A stretch of 64,000 nt of DNA, taken from Diploptera punctata. Its lineage: Eukaryota > Arthropoda > Insecta > Blattodea > Blaberidae. Location: positions 590,001-654,000 of the forward strand of contig JASPKZ010010239.1 of NCBI GenBank assembly GCA_030220185.1. The letters are read 5' to 3'. The translations under genes and the position numbers were made by a program. The notes beneath the pieces were generated by a model. The model worked only from the letters and a program-made list of their open reading frames with translations. It had not been told where the DNA came from and did not search any database. This document shows, piece by piece, positions 21,235-31,494 of the stretch; within the stretch, counting starts at the first letter, position 1; each line of letters starts with the position of its first letter.

Positions 21235-21618
21235 ATGGCTGCAAGTATGAATGGTTGTAATCAAAACGACCTAATTGAAGAAGCGTGGGAAGTTGGATGT
21301 GCTTCATTAGTGCCAGAGAAATGAGATATGAAAAAAAAAACATACACTTCATTCAGAAAGTGGTTGGAGGAGAAGAATTGTAGTGTAAGTGAAAAAAGTA
21401 TGGTTGTTTATTACGTGCTTAGGAGTGAAACATTAAAGTCTCCAACGAGTTTGTGGTCAGAATATTCAATGATGATGATGATGATGATACATTTAAAAGA
21501 AGGAATCAATATTGCAGATTTTGTTACACTAGTTAGCTTCCTCAAAAGAAGAATATTGAACATAAAGCTAAAAAGTCTAAAAGTTTTCAGTAGAATTTTA
21601 AGTCAACTTTCAATATAG
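21235..21618 (+). pseudogene. Crypton-type tyrosine recombinase N-terminal remnant
   Basis: An ATG at 21235 opens MAASMNGCNQNDLIEEAWEV, then a TGA at 21322 and a frame change lead into 21328-21618. There the protein reads SFRKWLEEKNC, VSEKSMVVYYVLR, SPTSLWSEYSMM, INIADFVTLVSFLKRR and KSLKVFSR. This order (W-x-K, EN/EKx-LxYF-like, TLWxxYSM, Dxx..LxxFLK, KKSKVL-like) is the N-terminal core-binding part known from Crypton-derived proteins of insects. The catalytic domain with its Arg and Tyr is missing; a (GAT)n run replaces part of YSMLKSTL-like sequence. Recognition is by motif memory. Confidence 0.55.
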
Positions 21619-21868
21619 TTTCAAATAAAGTTCAGTTCATTTAAAATGCAGTGATTTATTTCGTATAATATATATTAACCCCACCTTTTGGATATATTTT
21701 TGTATATAAATAAAGGGCAGTGGTCTTTACTTCCCGCACGTGGGTTTGTAATATGCAATATTACAGTATAGTTATTTAGGTTGGCAACCCCGAAATGTAG
21801 GAAGTTGAACTATCAATCATGGTTGCCATTGCTGGTAAGTACGACAAAACGCACTATCGCACAAAAAT

Positions 21869-22278
21869 GTATTGAAATAACGACACATTTATTTATTTCA
21901 ATATTTCCAAATTTATTTTATTTTGTTCACATTATATGTTTTATATTATTCACTATTAACAGAGAAAACTTGGAGTACCAAGTTTAAATGAATATACAGA
22001 AATATACCAATAAGAATGGAAAAACCACCTGAGATGAATGGAAAGAAATAGACTTTCAAATATGGCAGTCAAATATACTCCAACTGGATATAGGGACCAA
22101 GAAATACGAAAATGTTGGTGAAAAGATCAAGACATATTCGTTAGGTATACCGACACAGATCAAATGCCTAAAACGGATTTGTTCATAATAATGGTAATTA
22201 TGTTTTCAATCACATACGATTGCTCTTCTTTAGACATTGGATGTCGCAATTAATACAGATACTGTATAATAAATAGGG
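21869..22278. other. No recognised feature
   Basis: AT-rich, no gene recognised. A short ending (GGGACCAAGAAATACGAAAA, AAATGCCTAAAACGGATTT) is unlike the other families in this window. Confidence 0.4.
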
Positions 22279-22495
22279 CTAGGTTTTTAAGTACTACAAG
22301 TTAAGCTTGCAACATAGTATAATGAGACGTTAAACTCATGACTGTCTTTTGTTTTGTTTTCACATACAAACAGTTGAACAGAACAATGAGAAGTAAGACT
22401 TCTGACTGTCATTTATCTTGGTTTCACACACAAACAGTTGAACAATGTATATTATCTGTATTGCAATCTTATATTTTATTATATAAAAATCCTAT
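22279..22495 (-). mobile_element. Family Z TIR element, two-unit copy
   Basis: Read on the minus strand it follows the 17423-19548 element from end to end: TAGGATTTTTATATAATAAA, AAGATTGCAATACAGATA, CAACTGTTTGTGTGTGAAAC, then one further CAACTGTTTGTATGTGAAAA unit and the closing CTCATTATACTATGTTGCAA. It has only two tandem units, so it approximates the state before expansion. Confidence 0.8.
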
Positions 22496-23014
22496 CCTTG
22501 CTCATATAGCATATACAATTTGTTAAATATTTTTATTTTATATAATATGTTTTCTGACAAGGAATTAAACCGCTCTTCTAAGTAGATACGATCAGATTCT
22601 ATGTTCTTGAGCAATATCCTGTGATGCCACCAGACTGTGGCTTATGATGCGAACAATCCGATGATATCCACTTCGGCAGCTTCAATGTCCCCAATGTTTT
22701 CGAAATTTAACCCAATAAATGAGTCACGGATATAACAAGATGGTAATCTGAGGGCCAAAGGTCGGACTATACCCTGGGTGTGGTAGTTGTTCGATTCTCT
22801 CAATCCCTGAATTTATGCTTTTCGTGCAGCATAGGGTCCGGTCGGTTTTGAACCAGCAACACATAACATTTCATGAACGCTTTCCATTTGTTGAGAATGA
22901 CGATCCGACGTTTGGAACAAGCTCCACGTTAATCAAATACAACGTTACATTGACCCTTAACTTCACAATGTATCATATAAAATATTTTGTTTAATTTATT
23001 TATTATTTTATATC
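22496..23014. other. No recognised feature
   Basis: No gene recognised. GTTGTTCGATTCTCTCAATC near 22790 is weakly B-box-like but no SINE body follows that I can match. Confidence 0.4.
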
Positions 23015-23455
23015 ATCATCAATTGTGGCGTGGATTAGGCATTGGCCTGTTCCGCTTCAGGATATAAATTGATCCCTCCATCTCTTCTTAGGTCTTCCTG
23101 GGTCTCTTTGTCCTGTAGGTCTGTAGTACAATAGCTGCAGAGGTAGTCTATTGTTTGGCATTCTAAGAAGGTGTTCATGCCAATTATTTTGGTATATTTG
23201 AATAGCATCAGTTATTGCTGGTTGTTGAGAGCTTTCCGAATATCTTCATTACGCGTGTGGTCATAAAGTATATAACCCGCTAAAGGTCTTACTAACTTCA
23301 TTTCTGCAGCTACTATTCTATTTAATTTACCTGTAGTAAAAGTCCATGTTTCAGAACCATAAAGTAGAGTTGTTAGAGTCATTATCTTATAAAATTTTAG
23401 AATTGTGTCTGGATGTACTTTTCGGAGTAGAGTGTTTTTTATTGTTCCTATAAGT
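23015..23455 (-). pseudogene. LINE-B-type RT C-terminal fragment
   Basis: Minus-strand remnants of the post-catalytic RT region: GGTTCTGAAACATGGAC (CETW segment at about 23345), AAAATTTTATAAGATAATGAC (KFYK segment) and ...AGGAAGACC..AAGAGATGG near 23090 (GRPKKRW segment). Frameshifts throughout. Confidence 0.65.
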
Positions 23456-24116
23456 TTATTATTTTTTATAAAACAATAAAAACAAGTGATACAAATTTGT
23501 GCTAATTTTGTGTCAAATTACGTAATAATGTACAAAGAGATTTACACGATTTTGTTTTCTCTGCGGCCCGAAACATTTGAATAACTGATATGAAAATTAC
23601 TGTTTCGCTAATAACATTAATTATAAGACAACCTAAAATTTGGGAGTTCCTTTCTGCACATTCCTATTCATTCCATAATTTTGAGTAGCAATTCACTACA
23701 CTGGTCCTTGTCAAACCACTAATGCCTTGCAGGGTCTTTTATAGCAGGCATCGAAGCCACTGGAAATATTGCTGTATTCACAAACCACGAACCTCGCGAT
23801 CCTTGAAGAATAGATCCCTCTCTAAGCCAAACTATCGAGATGCAACATTAAAACACACCTGGAAAGCTCCCGAAAATTGAATGTCTCGTTACAGCCCGCG
23901 AAAATTCAAACCGAGCAATGCTGATCATTTCTTCAAAATCGTCACAATATTTTATAATCACCAAGAGTTGGTATTCTTCTGTATAGGGTAATATGGTCTG
24001 ACCTTACTTAAGTGCAGGCGGGTAGTAGAAAGCGTGCTGTACTGAATTCTGATAATTGGGTATTACGTCATAGTAAGCAGAAGGCCGGGTTAATTCACAC
24101 AGTTATAGTAATGCAC
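23456..24116. other. Mostly unrecognised; short family V match
   Basis: About 60 bp near 23541-23610 (TACACGATTTTGTTTTCTCT, GCGGCCCGAAACATTTGAAT) matches the complement of 31415-31470. The rest holds no recognised feature. Confidence 0.45.
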
Positions 24117-24618
24117 CAACATTGTTCAAGATATATTTAGAAGATGTATTAATGAGATTGGATAAGTCATGTAGGAGAATGGCAAACAACAGTAATGGTC
24201 ATTTACTGCACAATTTATTATTCGCTGATGGCCAGATTATAGTAGGACAAGATAAAGAAGATATAGAATATGTGATTAGAAAGTTGGTAGATGTATTTGA
24301 GGTAGGTGGACTGAAGATAAATTATACTAAAACAGAATATGTGGTAATCGGAGGAAATTCAGGAGACCTACAAATAAATAATATGATAATTAAACGTGTT
24401 GAAGAATTTAAATATCTTGGATCTATAATAGATAAATCTGGTACTTGTGAAAAAGATAGTATTGACAGAGTAAATTGTGCAAGGAAGGCGATTAGATCCC
24501 TGAATGGTCTTTTATGGAATAGAAATTTGACCAGAAAAACAAAAAACGAGATTATACAGACAATAATAGAAAGTATACTTACATATGGATTAGAAAGCTG
24601 GACAATAAATGGAAGGAT
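24117..24618 (+). pseudogene. LINE-C reverse transcriptase, left half (split by PLE)
   Basis: Non-LTR RT that copies LINE RNA into the genome. The frame starts truncated at FKIYLEDVL and shows NLLFADGQII, where the catalytic F/YADD box has Gly for the second Asp; then GLKINYTKTEYV, VEEFKYLGSIID, RNLTRKTKNEII and TYGLESWTIN. The frame is open for 165 codons up to the insertion point at 24618, and continues exactly in frame at 29575. Mutated active site and 5' truncation mark it as dead on arrival or decayed. Confidence 0.9.
24607..24618. repeat. 12-bp target duplication, left side of PLE pair
   Basis: AAATGGAAGGAT here is repeated exactly at 29563-29574. Removing everything between restores the LINE-C frame (ESWTINGR then MQKRILE), which proves that this is the insertion's target duplication. 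Confidence 0.95.
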
Positions 24619-24671
24619 TAATATAAAATTATAGAATATTCACCTGAAAGGTCCGTCTCCTCAACTTAATT

Positions 24672-27088
24672 ATCATTTAACTGTAGCGCTTTCGGGACTT
24701 GTCCCATCATCGGCAGGATTCAAAACTGGTGTTTCACTGAAGATCTGGTAGAGGGGGTTGCATGTATTTGGTTCGTTTTCGGTTATCAGGCTGTCGTTGT
24801 GAGCTGCTTTCATGATTTCCATCTCTTCGAGTACGTTTATCTTCGCTGGATTATTTTCTCTGTGCATTACTGTTAGGGTGTTTTCAATATTTAACATGCG
24901 ATGTCCTTCATGGATGACGTGTTTTTGCATAGCTTGATTTACCTTCTGCATGAATGAAGTCTCGAAAATGTTCTTTGAATCTGATGTTAAAACTCCTGTT
25001 TGTCCTTCCTATATAAAATTTGTTGCAGTCCTTACATGTCAGTTTATAAACTCCTTTGCTGTTGAAAATGTTATTTTCTTCAATGTTATTGTTTATTATG
25101 TTGTTTAATTTGTTATTGGTTCTGTATGCTATTTTTACGTTTTTATCGGCTTTCTTTAGTGCATTGGCTAATTTTGTCGTTTCTTTTCCTGTGTATGTAA
25201 GTGTTATCCATGTTTTCTTGTTGTTGTCAGATTCTTTTTCTAGTTTAGTTATGTTGGTTATGTTGTTCTTCCTTTTTTGTTTTTTTACGAGTTTATCTAT
25301 GAATTCTTCATTATAGCCATTGGTTTTTGCCATATACTTAATGTAGTTGAGTTCTTGGATATAATTGTCTTTGCTTAATGGGAGTTTCAACATTCTACTG
25401 ACTAAGCTATTAAATGTACTAATTTTCTGTTGAAAAGGGTGTGTAGAATTTTTGTTTATGGCCAGAGCATTGTTTGTGGGTTTCCGGTAGATACCGATTT
25501 CTAGTTTATTGTTGTGTAGATTTTTGGTTATAGACAAATCTAAGTAGTTTATGCTGTTGTTAACTTCTATTTCTTCGGTGAAAGTGATTTTTTCATGCAT
25601 GTTGTTTAAGTCTTGTAGTATTTCTTTTTCTTTTCTGTTTTCATTTTCATATATTACTAGTACATCATCGACATATCGTGTTATTAGTTTTATGTTGAAT
25701 TTGTGTATTAGTTCCTCAAACTGTTTATTTTCCAGTTCTTGTAGGAAGATTTCTGCCATTATTCCAGATGTAGGACTCCCCATCGGGATCCCGTCTTCTT
25801 GAATAAATAGTTCATTGTTAAATTGGAAGTAATTTTGCTTTATTGTTGTTGTTATTAGTTTGTTTAACTGATTGATATAGTTATCTTCAAGTTTACTGTC
25901 TGTTAGTTTTTGTTTTATTATGTTTGCTGTTTCGTTTATCGGGATATTAGTGTACAGGTTTTTTATGTCGAATGACGTCTCTTTTAGTATTCCTATTGAT
26001 TTCTAAATGCTGCAGTTTGTCTGCTAGTTCAAATGAGTTCTTAATTGTGTAACGATTTTCAAGTTTGACATCATTTTTCATTTTCTGAGCGACTAATTTG
26101 GAAATTTTATAGTTAGGAGCATTCATGCAATTAACAACTGGTCTTATGGGAATGTTGTCTTTATGGATTTTTGGAAGGGCTTTCATTACTGGTGGTGAGG
26201 GAGTATTATTTACCCATTTGGCGTTTTTGTATTTGTTATGTTCATTATTGGTTGTGTTGGTGATTAGAGGGCACGATTTTAGTGCTTCTTTTATTTGTCT
26301 GCTATACTTTCCTGTGGGATCTTTTTCTATTTTTTTGAAATTGTTTTCTTTATAAATTGCTTGGTTTTATTGATGTACTCTTCCTTTTCATAATAACTAT
26401 TGTATTGCCCTTGTCGGCTTTGTGTGTATTATATTATTGTTCTTAAATTTTCTTTTTATTTTAGAGATGTTCTTGAGAGTTTGTTTATCTTTGATGTTTA
26501 TTGTTGGTGGAGTTCTTTTATTACTTTAGCTGCTTCGTATCTAATATGATTTTTGTTATTAATGTTAAGTTTATTTATTGCAATTTCAGTTTCAGTAATT
26601 AAATTTTGTTGTGTTCTTTTTGCGTTGTGTGTAGGGAAATTGAATTTGTATCCCTTTTCTAGCAAGTCTGTTTCCTGTTTGTTGAATTTTATTTTTGTAA
26701 GGTTTGTAATTCTTTTGTCTTCAAAATTGTGTGATTTGTTATGTTTTAGATATGTGTTGTGTTGCATGGCCTTTAATTTAGTTAGCTTCTTGTTCATTGT
26801 TTCATATTTATTGCACATGTTATTATTAATGTTTTCGTGAATTTGGTTTTCTATGATTGTCCAACATTTGCCAAATAGTAAGGCGGCTTCTTGTGTGTAG
26901 TAGTATAGCTGGTTGTTGATGTTTTGCTTCTTTATGTATAGGAATCTGATTTCGTTTTTTATCCAATTAATTTCGGCCTGTTTTTGTACTTTGGTTGCTG
27001 TATTATTTCTGTTTTTTATTTTTATTTTAGCGTAGTTAGGTATTTTATTGTGTTTTAAGCATTCTTTATTGAAGTGTATGTTCACAAT
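24672..27088 (-). pseudogene. PLE polyprotein (RT + GIY-YIG), left copy
   Basis: Minus-strand copy, about 800 codons over several frames. An N-terminal, Asn/Lys-rich region (27088 down to 26498) is open; then the RT domain with KALPKIHKDNIPIRPVVNC (near 26186), GSPTSGIMAEIFLQELE and ITRYVDDVLVIYE; then the endonuclease segment GVYKLTCKDCNKFYIGRT. Indels break it near 26505, 25975 and 24915. They differ in place from those in the right copy, so most arose after the pair formed or during its synthesis. The N-terminal frame is 5' truncated or starts further right in sequence lost at the centre. Confidence 0.9.
24681..24718 (-). ncRNA. Hammerhead-ribozyme-like motif, PLE left copy
   Basis: Exact complement of the motif at 29416-29451, described there. 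It sits at the same distance from the 3' end of the left copy. Confidence 0.45.
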
Positions 27089-27090
27089 AT

Positions 27091-29459
27091 AATACCTAAC
27101 TACGCTAAAATAAAAATAAAAAACAGAAATAATACAGCAACCAAAGTACAAAAACAGGCCGAAATTAATTGGATAAAAAACGAAATCAGATTCCTATACA
27201 TAAAGAAGCAAAACATCAACAACCAGCTATACTACTACACACAAGAAGCCGCCTTACTATTTGGCAAATGTTGGACAATCATAGAAAACCAAATTCACGA
27301 AAACATTAATAACAACATGTGCAATAAATATGAAACAATGAACAAGAAGCTAACTAAATTAAAGGCCATGCAACACAACACATATCTAAAACATAACAAA
27401 TCACACAATTTTGAAGACAAAGAATTACAAACCTTACAAAAATAAAATTCAACAAACAGGAAACAGACTTGCTAGAAAAGGGATACAAATTCAATTTCCC
27501 TACACACAACGCAAAAAGAACACAACAAAATTTAATTACTGAAACTGAAATTGCAATAAATAAACTTAACATTAATAACAAAAATCATATTAGATACGAA
27601 GCAGCTAAAGTAATAAAAGAAACTCCACCAACAATAAACATCAAAGATAAACAAACTCTCAAGAACATCTCTAAAATAAAAAGAAAATTTAAGAACAATA
27701 ATACAATACACACAAAAGCCGACAAGGGCAATACAATAGTTATTATGAAAAGGAAGAGTACATCAATAAAACCAAGCAATTTATAAAAGAAAACAATTTC
27801 AAAAAATAGAAAAAGATCCCACAGAAAGTATAGCAGACAAATAAAAGAAGCACTAAAATCGTGCCCTCTAATCACCAACACAACCAATAATGAACATAAC
27901 AAATACAAAAACGCCAAATGGGTAAATAATACTCCCTCACCACCAGTAATGAAAGCCCTTCCAAAAATCCATAAAGACAACATTCCCATAAGACCAGTTG
28001 TTAATTGCATGAATGCTCCTAACTATAAAATTTCCAAATTAGTCGCTCAGAAAATGAAAAATGATGTCAAACTTGAAAATCGTTACACAATTAAGAACTC
28101 ATTTGAACTAGCAGACAAACTGCAGCATTTAGAAATCAATAGGAATACTAAAATGACGTCATTCGACATAAAAAACCTGTACACTAATATCCCGATAAAC
28201 GAAACAGCAAACATAATAAAACAAAAACTAACAGACAGTAAACTTGAAGATAACTATATCAATCAGTTAAACAAACTAATAACAACAACAATAAAGCAAA
28301 ATTACTTCCAATTTAACAATGAACTATTTATTCAAGAAGACGGGATCCCGATGGGGAGTCCTACATCTGGAATAATGGCAGAAATCTTCCTACAAGAACT
28401 GGAAAATAAACAGTTTGAGGAACTAATACACAAATTCAACATAAAACTAATAACACGATATGTCGATGATGTACTAGTAATATATGAAAATGAAAACAGA
28501 AAAGAAAAAGAAATACTACAAGACTTAAACAACATGCATGAAAAAATCACTTTCACCGAAGAAATAGAAGTTAACAACAGCATAAACTACTTAGATTTGT
28601 CTATAACCAAAAATCTACACAACAATAAACTAGAAATCGGTATCTACCGGAAACCCACAAACAATGCTCTGGCCATAAACAAAAATTCTACACACCCTTT
28701 TCAACAGAAAATTAGTACATTTAATAGCTTAGTCAGTAGAATGTTGAAACTCCCATTAAGCAAAGACATTATATCCAAGAACTCAACTACATTAAGTATA
28801 TGGCAAAAACCAATGGCTATAATGAAGAATTCATAGATAAACTCGTAAAAAAAACAAAAAAGGAAGAACAACATAACCAACATAACTAAACTAGAAAAGA
28901 ATCTGACAACAACAAGAAAACATGGATAACACTTACATACACAGGAAAAGAAACGACAAAATTAGCCAATGCACTAAAGAAAGCCGATAAAAACGTAAAA
29001 ATAGCATACAGAACCAATAACAAATTAAACAACATAATAAACAATAACATTGAAGAAAATAACATTTTCAACAGCAAAGGAGTTTATAAACTGACATGTA
29101 AGGACTGCAACAAATTTTATATAGGAAGGACAAACAGGAGTTTTAACATCAGATTCAAAGAACATTTTCGAGACTTCATTCATGCAGAAGGTAAATCAAG
29201 CTATGCAAAACACGTCATCCATGAAGGACATCGCATGTTAAATATTGAAAACACCCTAACAGTAATGCACAGAGAAAATAATCCAGCGAAGATAAACGTA
29301 CTCGAAGAGATGGAAATCATGAAAGCAGCTCACAACGACAGCCTGATAAACGAAAACGAACCAAATACATGCAACCCCCTCTACCAGATCTTCAGTGAAA
29401 CACCAGTTTTGAATCCTGCCGATGATGGGACAAGTCCCGAAAGCGCTACAGTTAAATGA
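27091..29459 (+). pseudogene. PLE polyprotein (RT + GIY-YIG), right copy
   Basis: Plus-strand copy starting inside the protein at IPNYAKIKIKNRN. RT motifs: KALPKIHKD (27949 on), TSFDIKNLYTNIPINET, GIPMGSPTSGIMAEI, catalytic YVDD at 28459-28470, INYLDLSITK, IGIYRKPTNN. The endonuclease starts GVYKL near 29079, with a Cys pair (TCKDC) and YIG at 29118-29126, and RFKEH after it. Single-base deletions (for example near 28767, DIISKN) and others before 27949 and after 28836 break the frame. Compared with the left copy the protein is almost identical where both are open. Confidence 0.92.
29416..29451 (+). ncRNA. Hammerhead-ribozyme-like motif, PLE right copy
   Basis: Order of parts: CTG (29416-29418), core CCGATGA (29419-29425; the consensus is CTGANGA, so one core base differs), stem II GGGA/TCCC with loop CAAG, GAA, then self-complementary AGCGCT, then A as the presumed cleavage base and CAG (29449-29451), which pairs with the opening CTG as stem I. 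PLEs are known to carry minimal hammerhead ribozymes in their terminal regions. The U-to-C change may weaken or abolish activity. It overlaps the last codons of the protein. Confidence 0.45.
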
Positions 29460-29562
29460 TAATTAAGTTGAGGAGACGGACCTTTCAGGTGAATATTCTA
29501 TAATTTTATATTAATTTTGAATAAACCTCAACGGAACACATCATGAATCTTATAAAAGTTGA

Positions 29563-29574
29563 AAATGGAAGGAT
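29563..29574. repeat. 12-bp target duplication, right side of PLE pair
   Basis: AAATGGAAGGAT, identical to 24607-24618. Confidence 0.95.
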
Positions 29575-29929
29575 GCAGAAAAGAATCTTAGAGACAGAAA
29601 TGGATGGATTACGGAGAAGTATGAGAATATCCAGGCTACAACATATTCGAAATACATATATCAGACAAGAAATGGATGCACAAGAAACTGGTATCAAAAG
29701 GATAACAAAGAGAGCTTTACAGTGGTATGGACATATACAACGGATGTCGGAAGACCAGTGGCCTAAACATGTGTTAGATTGGATGGTACCAGGCAGAAGG
29801 AAGAGGGGGAGAAGTAGAAGAACATGGTATGAGGGAATATATGATGCCATGATGAAGAGAGGTATGGAAGATGGACAATGGGGATATAGGAATCTCTGGA
29901 AAGCAGGAATCAAGGGCACACTGCTGTAA
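29575..29929 (+). pseudogene. LINE-C reverse transcriptase, right half
   Basis: The C-terminal end of the LINE-C protein continues in frame from 24618: QKRILETEMDGLRRSMRISR, ITKRALQWYGHIQRM, PGRRKRGRSRRTW, and GYRNLWKAGIKG before a stop at 29927-29929. The WYGHIxRM and GRxxRRTW segments are typical for RTE-like C-termini and recur in the fragment at 35030-35342. Apart from the split it is undamaged over 118 codons. Confidence 0.9.
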
Positions 29930-30485
29930 AGTGGAAAGCCTGTATCAAATAAATAAGTATACTAATGCAGGTCACAAATCGCATAAACTTTTAATAATCA
30001 CTGCCTCAAGACGGTTATGTGATACACAGAAGGATTTAATATTTCAGACATGATATCATGTGTCATGGATTTATCACGATACCCGGCGTACGTTTCTACA
30101 CCTAAATAAAAGAAATATTAAAGGTAAGTTAAATTGTATGATATACGCTGAGACAAATCAAACATGGTGGTTGTTAGTTTTTAATTCCGAATTCCGGGAA
30201 AACCTTCACTTCTAATTGTCGGATTTCGCTTATTTTCGGTTTATTTTAATACGATGTAATGAGTTTCGTTGTGAAACGTCAAAAATTGTGATCGCTAGAG
30301 CGATTTTTAAATTTTTTACTTCAGGTGAACTCCTACAACTAGTGGTTTCAGAGAGTCCAGTTGTGAATCCAAACCATCGATGCACCCGCTCAAACACGTA
30401 CATTTTTTAAAATCAAAATCGGTCCAGTCTAGCTTTACTTATGGCTATTGCTTGAATATTAAATTTTGGGAGATGAAATTGTATT

Positions 30486-30683
30486 CTGGCGGTACTATGG
30501 CCCTGGGGTCGACTCAGCCTCTAACGTTAATGAGTATCAGACGCTTGTTCTGGGAGTAAAGGCGGCCGTCACGCAGGGCTGACAACCCGGCTGACTTAAA
30601 GTGTCGATTGTCTAGAAAAAGTGGGAGCCTTAACCTCCTACTACCCCAAGGGCCTCCGGGTCTGTTGTGGGATCACTTTACTT
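30486..30683 (+). mobile_element. SINE1, headless copy (first half of dimer)
   Basis: Lacks the tRNA-like head and starts in the body at CTGGCGGTACTATGGCCCTG. It runs through GGCGGCCGTCACGCAGGGC and GTGGGAGCCTTAACCTCC to the 3' end GGGATCACTTTACTT, where the next copy begins at once. Confidence 0.9.
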
Positions 30684-30962
30684 GGGGGCACGCCGTAGCG
30701 TAGTGGTTAAGGCACTGAGCTACAAGCCGGAGGGTCGAGGGTTCAAGTCCCGTTGGGGTCAGGATTTTTAAACTGACCCAAACCCTCTGGCGGCACTATG
30801 GCCCTGGGGTCGACTCAGCCTCTAACAGAAATGAGTACCAGACGCTTGTTCTGGGGGTAAAGGCGGCCGTCACGCAGGGCTGACAACCCGGCTGACATAA
30901 AGTGCCTTAACCTCCTACAACCCCAAGGGCCTCCGGGCCTGTTGTGGGATCACTTTACTTTA
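30684..30962 (+). mobile_element. SINE1, complete head (second half of dimer)
   Basis: Best SINE1 in the window: A-box region TAGCGTAGTGGTTAAGGC, then B box GGTTCAAGTCC at 30740-30750, which fits GGTTCRANNCC perfectly. The body ends GGGATCACTTTACTTTA. About 25 bp of body (GATTGTCTAGAAAAAGTGGG in the first copy) is missing. The tRNA-like promoter suggests transcription by RNA polymerase III. Confidence 0.92.
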
Positions 30963-31229
30963 CTAAAAAATAGAAGTTTCGGGTTTGAGGTAAATTTCCA
31001 CGTCTAATTATCGGATTTCGTTAATTTTTGCATAATTCCTACCTCGGTTTATTTTAGTAGGATAACATGTTCAGTCAGAACCCACGTTTCACTTTTCTAA
31101 GTTAACATCGGTTTCATACAATCTGGTTTTTGTTTCACGTGTCAAATATTTTGAATTTAAATATTTTATTTATTGAAAAAATAACAATTCTTAGCATTTT
31201 ATATTCTTTTATTTATTTCTTCCTGGATA

Positions 31230-31494
31230 TTACGTTTATTTGGTCCCATTAAACATGAGTCCATGAATTAAACGGTTATGAAGTAATACCAGTTTTACTG
31301 TGTAGCACTCGTCGATAGTAAGAGCCAATTCTAACAAACCCTTCACAGTCCGATTCAATTCGGGTACTATACACTATGTCAGACTTGATCTTAAACTAGC
31401 GAAACAATAATTTCTCCTGCCTGTTATTTAAATGTTCCGGACCGCAAAGAAGACAAAATCATGTAAAAACGCTAAGTTATTATTGTATACCTGC
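31230..31494 (+). repeat. Family V segment
   Basis: TTATTTAAATGTTCCGGACC, GCAAAGAAGACAAAATCATG matches the complement of 23541-23610. Only a short part is shared; nature unknown. Confidence 0.4.

Larger units (their letters stand above)
20560..21868 (+). mobile_element. Family Y, Crypton-like element, copy 1
   Basis: The left end TTACAATACGAGGTTGAGAA, the block GAGATTCTGTAAAAAAACTT, CAAACGTGCGTTGTACATTA, and the right block GGCAACCCCGAAATGTAGGAA ... AAAACGCACTATCGC are shared with copies at 35395-37370 and 58722-59310. This copy alone keeps recombinase sequence. A SINE2 (20711-21070) is inserted in its left part. Exact ends and target duplication are not determined. Confidence 0.6.
24619..29562. 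mobile_element. Penelope-like element, inverted head-to-head pair
   Basis: A 4.9-kb insertion made of two PLE copies facing away from each other from a 46-bp centre (27045-27090). The left arm (24619-27044) and right arm (27091-29515) form a near-perfect palindrome. The right copy carries 47 bp of extra 3' tail (29516-29562) that the left arm lacks; the left copy extends further 5' (encoding HFNKECLKHNK). PLEs use an RT related to telomerase plus a GIY-YIG endonuclease. The pair is flanked by a 12-bp duplication inside LINE-C. Confidence 0.95.
30078..31100 (+). repeat. Family U retroelement 3' region, split by SINE1
   Basis: After a short family-R-like start (ATACCCGGCGTACGT) come blocks of the type AACCTTCACTTCTAATTGTC, GGATTTCG..., TTTATTTTAATACGATGTAA, GAGTTTCGTTGTGA. 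They are repeated after the SINE dimer (AAATTTCCACGTCTAATTAT, GGATTTCGTTAATTT) and, diverged, at 39720-39860 and 40310-40540. I read it as untranslated retroelement sequence; no frame. Confidence 0.5.

Noticed and set aside
25056..25316. Membrane-protein-like frames rich in Leu/Phe (also at 25551, 27585 and 28332)
   Set aside because: Antisense shadows of the Asn/Lys-rich PLE protein.
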